From Gnetum montanum (lineage: Eukaryota; Streptophyta; Gnetopsida; Gnetales; Gnetaceae): a DNA stretch of 50,049 nucleotides. Location of the stretch: the NCBI GenBank assembly GCA_015680685.1, contig MNCI01027123.1:9046-59094 (forward strand), in the 5' to 3' direction. The notes below the pieces were generated by a model. It had not been told where the DNA came from and did not search any database. It saw only the letters and a list, made by a program, of their open reading frames with translations. Shown here one piece after another: positions 11,341 through 21,312 of the stretch. Numbering within the stretch: position 1 is the stretch's first letter; each line of letters starts with the position of its first letter. The translations under genes and the position numbers were made by a program.

Positions 11341-11825
11341 ACAAAAAGATGAAAAACATGTATTAATCCTAAATGTTAGGATGGGCATCTCCCCCACAAC
11401 TTAAGTGTTTAACCATAACAAGAATTAATAAGCGATTAGGTAGGCTTCATGCATTTGTGAAATAGTGTTAACCTTTTGTTTTCAAGTCACTAGGTGTCTT
11501 CTAGTTTAGTGACAACTCTGTAGACAGGTTGTTGCTCACACACTTGATTGTTAAATGTACGGTGGGTCAAAGTATGAGTTGTGTGAACTTTGCAAATGTC
11601 TAGCCCACCACGACATCCTTTATCATGATTAGTTATGCATGGATTCATTTGTCTCTCCATAATGCTAAGTTCATTATTTTGGGTAGGTCTTAGAGTAGCA
11701 ACGGATGTTGGCCTTTACATAGGATCAAAGGATATTGGTTGTGAAAGGAAAGATGTTGCACTTCATTAGCATTATGCTAGTTTGGATGAGTTAGTAGGTT
11801 CACAAGTGTTGTGCTTATGCATGGC
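11341..11825 (-). pseudogene. gag: gag C-terminal remnant of element A
   Basis: The segment aligns by eye with the end of the element D gag (37640-37960): the purine-rich tract AGTTGTGGGGGAGAT near 11390-11402, the CTCACACACTTGATT block near 11537, and the CCCACCACGACATC block near 11605. It is too decayed to read as protein. The rest of gag is missing where the 0.87-kb array starts. Confidence 0.35.
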
Positions 11826-12057
11826 TTATGCAAACCACGACATGTTTCTTTCTAATCCATGTCTTGACCATCGCCTTGCTTATGTTGGTCTTCTTGGTTG
11901 TCATTTCTTCTGAAGATGTTTTCTTTAGTTTCATCACAACCTCTGGCTATTTCTTCTTCAGCGTCGTTGTAGCTCATCTCTTCATTGCTATTGAATACTT
12001 TTGTTCGTTGTTGTTTCAGCCGAATGCTTACGTCCATGGCATTCTTTGGTGTCAAAC

Positions 12058-12086
12058 CCCTCATGTCCACCATTTAAACATGAGGG
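12058..12086. other. Conserved 29-nt hairpin of the 0.87-kb repeat
   Basis: CCCTCATGT and ACATGAGGG form perfect 9-bp arms around an 11-nt loop. Equivalent hairpins are at 12929-12957, 13916-13944 and 15089-15117, with identical arms in all four although loops and flanks vary. The function is unknown. Confidence 0.55.
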
Positions 12087-12089
12087 TTC

Positions 12090-12111
12090 CCCTAAACCCT
12101 AAACCCTAAAC
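12090..12111 (+). repeat. Short telomere-like run in unit 1
   Basis: Three consecutive CCCTAAA units plus one base. Unit 2 has a shorter version (about 12961-12974), and unit 5 has it inverted (TTTAGGGTTTAGGGG, 15072-15086). It is too short for a telomere; it resembles the plant telo-box AAACCCTAA found in promoters. Confidence 0.6.
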
Positions 12112-12284
12112 ACCCTTTGACTCTACCATTAGATCCGATTTGTTAAATGTTTTATGTTTGCCTTTGAAATATTGTTCTGTAATAGTTTTTTCAGTACATC
12201 GTCCTACCCCCATCTCGCCTATGATAAGTGGGGCCCGCTCTAATTTTAATGTGCAGGAGTTTCTAATTTTAGAAGTTGGGACCC

Positions 12285-12292
12285 TATTTATA
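12285..12292 (-). promoter_or_regulatory. TATA box of unit 1 (also in units 2-6)
   Basis: TATAAATA within GTATAAATAGGGTCCCAAC is kept in units 1, 2, 4, 5 and 6 (unit 3 reads TATAAATAAGGTTCC). Positions: 12285-12292 and 13149-13156 on the minus strand; 13713-13720, 14556-14563, 14887-14894 and 15752-15759 on the plus strand. Retention in six diverged copies suggests promoter sequence, perhaps of LTR origin. Confidence 0.5.
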
Positions 12293-12699
12293 CATGTACT
12301 AGCATGCTCATTCCCTTGCCTTTGCAACTTCGGCTACCTGGTCGTATTGCCTAAACACACTGATGAGGGGTGCAAGTCCTCGAAAACATTTTGTGTAACA
12401 ATAGACTTTGTGCAATACTTTGAACTTTCTATTACTTTCTGTCAAATAGTTTTTCTATTTTACAGTTTCTCCAGTATTTCTCTCAGCCTCCTCGTTCTTT
12501 TCCTTGACGCACGAGATCTCTTCAAAAATTTCTAAAAGTTTTTCTCTCTATCTCGCTACCTTGGAATTGTTGAGCCTTGCTGGACAGTGTCTTTTGCTAC
12601 TCTCTGGATTCTAACCATTTTCAAATTTTTTTTCTATTTTTAGTTGGGTTTTAATCCTTTTACAGGTTCTCCACGAGTTTTGATCGTGTTGCAGGATTA

Positions 12700-14170
12700 T
12701 GTGGACCACGACATGTTTCTTTCTAATCCATGTCTTGACCACTGCCCTACTTACATTGGTCTTCTTGGTTGTGGTTTCTTTTGAAGATGTTTTCTTCAGT
12801 TTCATCACAACCTCTGGCTGTTTCTTCTTCAACGTCGTTGCAGCTCATCTCTTCATTGCTATTAAAGAATTTTGTTCATTGTTATTTCAGCCGAACATTT
12901 GCGTGCATGAAATTCTTTGATGTTAGACCCCTCATGTCCACCATTTAAACATGAGGGTTCCCCTAAACCCTAAACACCCTTCGGCTCTGCCATTAAATCT
13001 GATTTGTTGAATGTTTTATGTTCGCCTTTGAAATATTTTCCTGTAATAGTTTTGTCAGTACATCGTCTCATCCCCATCTCGCCTATGACGAGTGGGGCCT
13101 GCTCTAATTTTAATGAGTATGAGTTTCTAATTTTATAAGTTGGGACCCTATTTATACATGTACAGGCATGCTCATTCCCTTGCCTTTGCAACTTCAGTTG
13201 TCTGGCCATATTTCCTAAACACACTGATGAGGGGTGCAAGTTTCCGAAAACATTTTGTGTAACAACAGACATTGTGCAATGCTTTAAGCTTCCTATTACT
13301 TTCTGTCTAACAGTTTTTTTGTTTAACAGTTTCTCCAGTATTTCTCTCAGCCTTCCCATTCTTTTCCTTGACGCACGAGATCTCTTCAAAAATTTCTAAA
13401 AATTTCTAAAATTTTAAGCTCTAAAAAATTTAAACTCTTACTCATTAAAATTAGGATACTTAAAATTTTAGAAATTTTAGAAAATAGATCTCGTGCATCA
13501 AGGAAAAGAACGGAGGGGCTGAGAGAAATACTGTACAAATTGTAAAACAGAAAAACTGTTAGACAGAAAGTAATAGAAAGCTCAAAGCATTGTACAACGT
13601 CTGTTGTTACACAAAACATTTTTGGAGACTTGCACCCCTCATCAGTGTGTTTAGGCAATGTGGCCAAGCAGCCGAAGCTATAAAGGCAAAGGAATGAGTA
13701 TGCTAGTACATGTATAAATAAGGTTCCAACTTCTAAAATTAGAAAAATGTCCTACTTATTAAAATTAGAGTAGGCCTCACTCGTCATAGGCGAGATGGGG
13801 GGTGGGATGATGTACTGACAAAACTATTACAGAATAGTATTTCAAAGGCGAACATGAAACATTCAACAAGTCAAATCTATTGACAAAGCCAAAGGGTGTT
13901 TAGGTTTTAGGGGAACCCTCATGTTTAAATGGTGAACATGAGGGGTCTGACACTAAATATTGTCATGTATGCAAGCGGTTGGCTGAAACAGCAATGAAGA
14001 GATGAGCTGCAACGATGCTAAAGCAGAAGCAGCCAGAAGTGGTGATAAAACTAAAGAAAACATCTTTAGAAGAAATCACAACTAAAAAGACCAACGTAAG
14101 CAAGGCGGTGGTCAAGACATGGATCAAAAAGAAGAAACATCATGGTCCACATAAACCTGCAATGCAATCA
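12700..14170. repeat. Large inverted repeat from units 2 and 3
   Basis: Arms of about 700 bp (12700-13440 and 13480-14170) are reverse complements with moderate divergence around an AT-rich centre. Read-through RNA could fold into a long hairpin. This follows directly from the opposite orientation of units 2 and 3. Confidence 0.6.
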
Positions 14171-15780
14171 AAACCCATGGAGAACCTGCAAAAGGATTAA
14201 AACCTAACCAAAAACAGAAAAAATCTGAAAATGCTTAGAATTGAGAGAATAGCGAAAGATGCTATCAAGCAAGGCTCTGCAATTCCAAGGCAATGAGATA
14301 GAGAGAAAAACATTAGAAATTTTAGAAAATAGATCTCGTGCATAAAGAAAAAGAACAGGGGGCTGAGAAAAATATTGTATAAACTGTAAAATAGAAAAAA
14401 TGTTAGATAGAAAGTAATAGAAAGCTCAAAGCATTGCACAACGTCTGTTGTTACACAAAACATTTCGAGGACTTGCACCCCTCATCAATGTGTTTAGGCA
14501 ATGCGGCCAGGCAACCGAAGCTGCAAAGGCAAGGGAATGAGCATGCCAGTACATGTATAAATAGGGTCCCAACTTCTAAAATTAGAAAAATGCCCTGCTC
14601 ATTAAAATTAGAAAAACTCCTTGCTCATTAAAATTAGATATTTTAGAAAGTTTAGAAATAGATCTCGTGCATCAAGAAAAAGAACAGGGAGGCTGAGAGA
14701 AATAATGAAGAAACTGTAAAATATAAAAATTGTTAGACAAAAAGTAATAGAAAGCTTAAAGCATTGCACAACGTCTATTGTGACACAAAACATTTTCAGG
14801 GACTTACACCCCTCATCAGTGTGTTTAGGCAATATGGCCAGGTAGCCAAAGCTGCAAAGGCAAGGGAATGAGCATGCTAATACATGTATAAATAGGGTCC
14901 CAACTTCTAAAATTAGAAAAACATCCCACTCATTAAAATTAGAGCAGACCCCACTCATCATAGGTGAGATGGGGGTGGGATGATGTATTAACAAACCTAT
15001 TATAGAACAGTATTTCAAAGGAGAACATGAAACATTCAACAAAACGAATCCTTTGGCAAAGCCGAAGTGTGTTTAGGGTTTAGGGGAACCCTCATGTTTA
15101 AATGGTGGACATGAGGGGTCCGACACCAAAGAATGCCATGTCCATAAGCGTTTAGCTGAAATAGCAACGAACAAAAGTCTTCAACAGCAATGAATAGATG
15201 AGCTGCAACAACACTAAAGAAGAAACAGCCAAGGGTTGTGAGGAAACTAAAGAAAACATCCTTAGAAGAAACCACAACCAGGAAGACCAATGCAAGCAGG
15301 GTGGTTGTCCAAACACAGATCAAAAAAGAAAAGTGGTGTGGTCTACATAATCTTGCAACACGATCAAAACCCATGAAGAACCTGCAAAAGGATTAAAACC
15401 TAACCAAAAATAGAAAAAATATGAAAATGGTTAAAATCTTGAGAACAGCGAAAGATGTTGTTAAGCAAGGCTCTGCAATTCCAAGGCAACGAGATAGAGA
15501 GAAAAATATTAAAAATTTTAGAAATAGATCTCGTGCATCAAGGAAAAGAACAGGGAGGCTAAGAGAAATACTGAAGAAACTATAAAATATAATACTGTTA
15601 GACATAAAGTAATAGAAAGCTCAAAGCATTGCACAACATCTGTTGTGACATAAAACATTTTTGGGGACTTGCATCCCTCATCAGTGTGTTTAGGTAATGT
15701 GGCCAGGCAACTGAAGCTGCAAAGGAAAGGGAATAAGCATGCAGGTACATGTATAAATAGGGTCCCAACTTCTAAAATTA

Positions 15781-15895
15781 GAAACGCCTGCTCATTAAAA
15801 TTAGAAACTCCTGCTCATTAAAATTAGAGACTCCCACTCATTAAAATTAGAGACTCCTGCTCATTAAAATTAGAAACTCCTGCTCATTAAAATTA
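15781..15895 (+). repeat. 23-bp minisatellite, five units
   Basis: Five head-to-tail 23-bp units with no length change, each containing CTCATTAAAATTA. Units start at 15781, 15804, 15827, 15850 and 15873. The corresponding place in unit 1 of the 0.87-kb array has one or two such units and unit 4 has two (about 14593-14638), so this is a local expansion within unit 6. Confidence 0.8.
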
Positions 15896-15957
15896 GAGCG
15901 GGCCCATTCTTCATAGGCAAGATGAAGGTGGGATAATGTATTGACAAAACTATTATA

Positions 15958-17639
15958 GAAGAAACTACCCAGCATAAGGTGTTTGATTAACCCGACCCTT
16001 AGAAGTTGATCTAACAATTGTGAAGCCTTCATAGGCAAGGGTGTGTACTAGGTAGGATTTTTTCATTCAAATGTACAAGTGTGACCCATGTTTGTGGTTT
16101 TAGTTAAGGAAGATTCTGGTGTATTCTTAGATGTGGTTCTTTCATGATTGGTTGGAGCAGTGGGTTGTTTTCCTTTTTGTCCTGAATTGTTCGGTCGAGC
16201 TATCTCTGTCACTGCTGCTACCGTTGTTTTGGATTTATCATTATCCTTCCTCATACGTTGGCTCCTAAAGGCTAAGTAAGCTAGATCATTACTTGATTGC
16301 ACCGCCTCTTCAAGGTTCTTAATTTGTGCAAATTCTTGACTCAAAGTATGGGCACTAAAATAATAAAGTTTTGATTTAACAAAGTCATTCACGGTAGCCT
16401 TAAGGATGGTAAGCAAATATGTTTCAAGGATGGACTCGTGAAGTTCATTCAGGGCTGCACTCCACCTTTGGATAACTTTTTGTACTGGCTCTAATGGCGC
16501 CTGTTTAATCTAAGTCAGACCATCTAGTGTGGCTTCAGCCTTTAAATTATATTTGAAACAGGTAACAAACTGATGTAACAAATCCTCTAGAGAGGATATG
16601 GAGTTACGAGGTAAAGCCCAATACCAGTCTAAGGCTTTTGCTGTCAAGGATATAGCAAATACATGTAGAATTACATGAGGCCAAGCCTGAAGAAATAGAC
16701 ATTCTAGTCGAAATGTTACCAGATGGGTGTTTGGATCTCCCTCTCCATTATACTTGGTTAGTTGAGGTAATGAGATTCCCTTTGGTAAGGTTAATGGTGG
16801 AACTGAAGGGTTGATTGGGTCATCTTGGTAGAAGTCCAGCACCTTGACTTTCTCAGTGTTTGTAGTTTTAAGGCACATTAACTCCTTAGTTAATGAGTGC
16901 ATCATTTTCTTTATGTCTACCCACTCTTGGGTGGTAGGCAGACCAGCTGGTTGAGTAGATTGCAATTGGTAGTAGTTTGATTGTTGCATTGTTTGTGGAA
17001 AGGGAGACTATTGGATTGTCGATTATTTTGGTGAAGCAACATTTAGAGATGGGATTGCAAGGTGTGGTATATTGTAGTGAGTAGGTTGGTTTTTCTAAAC
17101 AGCTGGTGAAACACACTACCTAGCCACAAGTTGTGAGGTGACACCCTGAACGTGTTAGGCTGAAGTAATCAGAGGTGCTTCATGGTTTTGTATTTGTCGT
17201 ATGTAGTGGGTGGATGTGGAAGCTGGTATAAATGATGGCATCCCAATTACTTGAGGTTAGAAGATTGATCGTAAATTAGTTTGAGGAGGGGGTTGTTGGG
17301 ATTGTACTTACGGAGGTATGATGGAGGTGGATGTACCAGATTGAATGTTGGGCATGGAGAAGGTGGGAATGGAAGTGGGTACTCCCTGTAGAGAAGTTGG
17401 TGCTCAAGTGTTTGTGAATAAAGGAGAAGTATGGTTTCTTCTAGGAAATTTTGGAATGATGGGTTTGTATGGGCATGAGGACTAAAAGTATGGTATGAGT
17501 CCCCATGCTCAGATTGGGCTGCAAAGTCATCTTCCTCATCTCCGCTCTGAGGCTCTATCGGAGGTGGTTGTAAGGTTTGATTCCTTACCATGAGAAGTTG
17601 AGATATGAGTCGATGATGAGGCTTAGAATGGGGGATCAC
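15958..17639 (-). pseudogene. gag: Tat-like retrotransposon gag
   Basis: On the minus strand the central frame (16989 to 16063) holds a plant Ty3 Gag capsid domain: L-P-Q-L..Y-N-G-E-G-D-P-N-T-H-L near 16760, A-L-D-W-Y-W near 16630, and S-I-S-S-L-E-D-L..Q-F near 16580, followed after one in-frame TAG (about 16508) by a helical part and a basic S/T/K-rich part. A proline-rich N-terminal segment (17639-17247) is in another frame, so there is at least one frameshift. Just before 15958 a segment like the post-capsid L-L-D-Q-L-L..G-L-I motif of Tat elements is cut by the 0.87-kb array. No protease or pol follows. The PBS (18429) and LTR (18454) lie upstream in the same orientation, so this is the 5' half of one element. 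Confidence 0.65.
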
Positions 17640-18428
17640 ATCAAATACTGAGGGAGTGAACTCATGATCTCCCTTGTAAATGAGCTCATAGTTCTGCTTC
17701 TCTTTCTCTATGGTCGACAGGCAAGTTGGCTTAAATCTTCACACAAAAGAAGTTATATTGTTCTGGTGTGAGGATTGCGTAAGTAGGGTTCTTGCACTAT
17801 AGCCTAAGTGACTAGCGAGTTGAATCTTGAGGATTTATTACCTCAATGGCAGTTATGGGTTCTGTCGCAGTCACAGGTTTTGACGTCCCGACCCCATAGT
17901 CAAAGATTTGCAGTGCCATTATGTTGATCTGGGAAGATTCCATAGTTGGGCATGACTAAGCTGGCTTGACAAGCTGGGTGTGACTAAGCTAGCTTGACAA
18001 GATGGGTGTGAGTAAGCTAGCTTGACAAGCTAGATGTGAGTAAGCTGGCTTGATAGGTTGGGCATGAGTAAGCTGGCTTGACAGGCTGGGCGTGAGTAAG
18101 ATGGCTTGATAGGCTAAGCATGAGTAAGCTGGCTTGATAAGTTGAGGGTGAGTAAGCTAGCTTAACAAGCTGGACGTGAGTAAGCTAGCTTGACAAGCTG
18201 GGGGTGTGTACGTTGTTTGGGTTCTAATGATGCAGTTGCAGAGCTTTGAAGTGTTGGACGTAACATAAGAGTTTTACAAGGTTGTAAACTCGATTAATCT
18301 AACGTGAGCAAGCTAGGGTGGGCTTGAGCAGGTTGGGCTTGAGTAAGCTCAGCTTGAGTTTGGCACCTGTTCTGTGCAGCATTTAACAGGTAGTGTGATC
18401 AACATTTTGATGGGATGGTAAACAAGTT
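17640..18428 (-). other. Leader region of the Tat-like element
   Basis: Between gag and PBS. It contains the 28-bp repeat array and, at about 18300-18365, further degenerate GAGCAAGCT/GGGCTTGAG motifs. No protein is visible. Confidence 0.5.
17954..18205 (+). repeat. 28-bp tandem repeat, nine units, each with a quasi-palindrome
   Basis: Nine units of exactly 28 bp with no indels. The core AGCTTGACAAGCT is an inverted repeat (AGCTTG/CAAGCT around one base), with substitutions such as GGCTTGATAGGCT in some units. Related motifs occur at 19193-19205 and about 19998-20022, inside the LTR of the same element. Direct repeats without unique spacers rule out CRISPR. Such leader repeats could be transcription-factor or RNA-packaging sites; this is speculation. 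Confidence 0.8.
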
Positions 18429-18448
18429 GGTCCTCCTTCTAGCACCAA
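18429..18448 (-). other. Primer-binding site of the Tat-like element
   Basis: The minus strand reads TTGGTGCTAGAAGGAGGACC, starting five bases after the LTR end. The position and the TTGGTGC start suit a PBS. I recall similar sites in Tat-lineage elements but cannot assign the tRNA from memory. Confidence 0.5.
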
Positions 18449-18960
18449 TTTACTGTGCTAACTAAAATCGTCAGCATGAGGCTGGAAGGGAAAAACACAC
18501 ACCGAAAGATTGCCAGAGAGACACAGTCAACCCTGCCTTCGTGTGAGGGCAAGTTGGAAAAGAAAATGAAGGTAGAGTGCCTTGGACGATCTACATGCAA
18601 ATCAACCAAGGACTTCCCCAAGCATAAGCTATGGCTCGCGCTCGGATTATCATAACTGGTAATGCACGAAATGTAAATAGAGCATAAGTGTGACAGCATA
18701 AAATAGATAAAAAAATAAAGCAAACAATGTAATGGAAGGTAATAATAAACTGTATTATATTGCTTAAACAAGGATGTGCACCGGTCAAAGCGTAGTTGCA
18801 TGTGTGGATGGCAAGTTAAGCACTAAGCCCCGGAGTGATGTGCTTGTAGGTGCTTGGATGCTAGGAATCTCGTGTGCCTGAGTGTCTAAAGTTGCCAGTC
18901 AATGCTCCCTAAGCCGTCAACCTTCAAAATTGTCAACCCCATTTATGTGAATGGATGAGG

Positions 18961-18968
18961 TATTTATA
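18961..18968 (-). promoter_or_regulatory. TATA box of the Tat-like LTR
   Basis: Minus-strand CCTTATAAATACCTC; the solo copy has CCCTATAAATACCCT at the corresponding position, 25367-25374, followed in both by a similar ATCNATTCACA stretch. Confidence 0.6.
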
Positions 18969-19389
18969 AGGTTTGGCTAAGCTCGGGTGCAGAATTCATG
19001 GATGGAATCAACGGCTGAGAAATGAGAGAAAAATGGATCATGTCACAGGTGTTTGATGGATAGCTACATGTGAATTAGACGTGTGTAGGTAGGCTACGTT
19101 CTTGACTGGATGCACTGTATCTTACAGCATGTGTTGGCTTACACAAGCTAGCCTACACCCATAGAAGTAGATACAATTTGAAACGTAAGAGCTTGACAAG
19201 CTCACAAATGGTGAAACTTTACAATAAAAATGATAGTATACAACAAGAGAAATTAACTCTAGCTCGCTTGGAACTTCTCAACCCATGAATTGACTGCTGC
19301 AAGATGCTGATGTGAGTGGTTTTGTGGCTGTTTGAGGCATTTCTGTTTCACAAAAGCTTCCAGCATGAGTTTATTTTGTCTTGGTGTGT

Positions 19390-20050
19390 CCTTAGCATGT
19401 GTTTGGCATGCTTTTGACCAGGCGTGATCGGTACTCACACTGGACTCACGCTGCCAACGTGAGCTCAATGTGACCTGAGCGTGAGTAAGATGAAAATGAT
19501 ACATTTCATACCAATTTTTGATCTTTAAAGCCTATTCTTTGAGTGCAACAATTACCTAACTGTGGTTGACCCTGAGAATGAACTACATGTTGAAAATTGC
19601 ACTTAGGTGTGCCTTGATTTAAGCCACTTCTGGTGACTCACCCTGGGCTCATGTTGTCAACGTGACCTCAGTGTGAGCTTAGCGTGGGTGACAAAATTTT
19701 ATGATTTTAGACTTGAAGTTTGGAATTCTGGAGGCTAGGACTTGAAGTAGTCATCAATGGACCTTGAGGATGACTTACACCTTGGAAGTTAGACTGTTTT
19801 GACTTTGTTTTGGAGTTGCTCACGCTGCCAGTGTGACCTCAGCGTGACCTAGGAAAATTTGTGCAATCTGGCCCAAAATCTGAACTCCTGAATGCTGAAA
19901 CTTGAAGTGGACAACAGTGACCCTATGAAGATGACTTGCACCCTCAAATTGAACCATCTTTGACTTAATCTTGAAGTCGTTGGAGTTGCACACGCTGAGG
20001 GCAAGCCAAGCTTGACAAGCCCAGCGTGAGTTCCATACTTTAGTCAAATT
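19390..20050. repeat. ~180-bp tandem repeats in the Tat-like U3
   Basis: Four degenerate copies about 175-190 bp apart, recognised by CACGCTG..AACGTGA..CTCA..GTGACCT..AGCGTGAG blocks near 19445, 19635, 19815 and 19988, and by the intervening CTTGAAGT..GATGACTT(A/G)CACC segments. Within the first block CTCACGCT (19445-19452) and AGCGTGAG (19478-19485) form an inverted pair. Related CACGCTG blocks flank the N gap in the solo LTR. Confidence 0.6.
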
Positions 20051-20125
20051 TTTGCCTCCAGAAAGCTCAAAAGGCTCTGAGTTGTTCTCATTTCAAAGTG
20101 TCAGGCTGAAATTAGTGGTGTTTCA

Positions 20126-20230
20126 ATCATCATTATCATATTATTTGTTAGTTCTCCAATGAGTTTCCCTACTAGTTGTTGCGTTTTCATAGTCTTGTGA
20201 GAGAGACGTTGTTGTGAACCCTATGTGACT
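20126..20230 (-). pseudogene. gag: gag N-terminus of Athila-like element B, start codon lost
   Basis: Homologous to the gag start of element D (39466 to about 39380): both have S/L-Q-D-Y-(E/N)-N-A-T then H-W-R-T-N-K. The start codon of D corresponds here to ACG. The frame is cut after about 30 codons by the Tat-like LTR at 20125. Confidence 0.55.
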
Positions 20231-20327
20231 TAATTGAATTTAATTTAATTTCTTTTCTAAAGGATATATAATTAATACTTGTTATAGTGATCTTGTATGA
20301 TATAACTAATCTAAATAACTAGCACCA

Positions 20328-20345
20328 TCCTTGGCAACGGTGCCA
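20328..20345 (-). other. Primer-binding site of element B, tRNA-Asp type
   Basis: Minus strand TGGCACCGTTGCCAAGGA, one base from the LTR end. It differs at a few positions from the complement of plant tRNA-Asp (TGGCGCCGTTGCCGGGGA), the primer known for Athila elements. Confidence 0.7.
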
Positions 20346-20346
20346 A

Positions 20347-21312
20347 TGATGAGTGGCGAAGGACCCCTACACTCAACCATACAAATACGAGCGTTCATGC
20401 ATGATCTAGTCGAACTCCGCAGATGGGCTAGTTGCGGTATCCAGATAGTTACATGTTGATTGCAGTTCACTGTCTTCCACCTAGACTAGTATTTGCTTTG
20501 TCACATATGGTTTAGTCTAGAGTGAGGCGTATGATGTGATCCTAAATTAGTGCTACTCCTAGAGACAATGGAACATAATCTTGATTAAACTAATAAGCAA
20601 TAGGAAATGAAGTCTAAGCTAGTCTAAGTGCGATGAGCATCCGTTCCTTAATCATTTGTACACATCTTGGACCTCGTGCATGACTACTACTGGGATTACC
20701 AAGCGTACAACCTAGGTACGCTACTGGGTTACCAAGTAGTCATGCTTAAATGCTCATGATTAAGTCGTACTCATTCCGCATTTAACAATAGGAATAGTAA
20801 ATGATGGTAAAGAAATATTAACTAAGAAAACAATAAATAAAAATAACAATTAAATAATTAAAACTAAGTGAATGTTGCAATGATGAAGTAATCTCGATCT
20901 TTATTTCTAGTCATGTGCACGTCCAAGTACGTCACACTCAAATAAAGGTGTCATACAATTACAAGCATCACACTGTAGGCATGCACTTGGGAAAATAGTC
21001 TAAGTCCTACAGAAAAAAACTGCAAGGGCTTTGCTACAATGAACTAAAAAAAAGATACCTAAGTGTGGCGGAAGCACACTTATTTATAGGCTAGAACAGA
21101 CACTGCATAAACGAGGCCACGTAAACGCATGGATGGATGTGTTGATAGGGCCACATATACGGGGCCGCATCGATGGGGCCCTATCAAGCCACCTAGTTAA
21201 CGCAGGTCCGATATCGGGGGTCTGATATCGGAACCCATCAAACCTGGCATCTTGTATCAGGGTTCCGATAATAGGGGTCTGATAATAGGACTTGATAGAC
21301 CATGACTCATCA
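20347..21312 (-). repeat. 5' LTR of Athila-like element B
   Basis: 966 bp with perfect TGATGAGT/ACTCATCA ends. In element orientation U3 is longer than in D and E and holds repeated CCGATATCGG-type sequences (palindrome at 21208-21217, second series near 21265-21290) and a GGGGCC/ATCGATG block (21153-21180). TATAAATA on the minus strand is at 21081-21088. The right edge is directly followed by pol sequence of element C. Confidence 0.75.

Larger units (their letters stand above)
5541..11825 (-). mobile_element. Athila-like LTR retrotransposon A, no pol, truncated at gag
   Basis: Minus-strand element with, from low to high coordinates, 3' LTR, PPT, full-length ORF3, internal promoter module, noncoding spacer and a gag-tail remnant. 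It is collinear with elements D and E over the LTR, ORF3 leader, spacer and gag tail, and like them goes from gag tail to spacer without any pol. It stops at about 11825, where the 0.87-kb array begins. The 5' LTR at 20347 may or may not be its partner: U3 types differ and the flanks (GTACC before 5541, ATACA after 21312) do not match. Confidence 0.6.
11826..15957. repeat. Array of a ~0.87-kb repeat, two forward and four inverted units
   Basis: Unit 1 (11826-12696) and unit 2 (12697-about 13440) are head to tail with an 871-bp period. After an AT-rich centre near 13450 the sequence returns inverted: unit 3 (about 13480-14300), unit 4 truncated (about 14330-14640), unit 5 (about 14660-15510) and unit 6 truncated (about 15530-15957). 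Every unit retains a TATAAATA box; the longer ones also have a CCCTCATGT..ACATGAGGG hairpin and a TTTAGGG motif. Frames run on both strands (60-145 codons), hydrophobic on one and highly charged on the other, but stops and frame change between copies, so I do not call them genes. The array abuts gag remnants on both sides. Confidence 0.7.
18454..20125 (-). repeat. 5' LTR of the Tat-like element
   Basis: 1672 bp, starting TGAAACACC (plus complement ending at 20125) and ending TTAGCACA (18454). It is homologous to the solo LTR at 24701-26008 at both ends and around the TATA box. TATAAATA on the minus strand is at 18961-18968. U3 holds tandem repeats (19390-20050). The right flank is the gag start of Athila-like element B, into which this element inserted; the adjacent pentamer is ATCAT. 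The matching left flank is not preserved. Confidence 0.7.

Noticed and set aside
12090-12111. Chromosome end or interstitial telomere
   Set aside because: Only three units, inside a repeat that is copied elsewhere.
11828-15605. Hydrophobic frames of 70-145 codons in the 0.87-kb array (e.g. 14608-15042, 15036-15374 minus; 12140-12535 plus)
   Set aside because: They move frame between copies and have highly charged counterparts on the other strand; best explained as repeat DNA with few stops, not membrane proteins.
17954-18205. CRISPR array
   Set aside because: The 28-bp units are contiguous with no unique spacers, in a plant retroelement leader.
18439-18801. Frames across the Tat-like LTR end (both strands)
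   Set aside because: They overlap the LTR terminus, which also recurs in the solo LTR without an open frame of the same shape.
5541-21312. A single 15.8-kb Athila-like element
   Set aside because: The end LTRs differ in U3 type and length, the flanking pentamers do not match, and most of gag is missing; kept as separate elements A and B.
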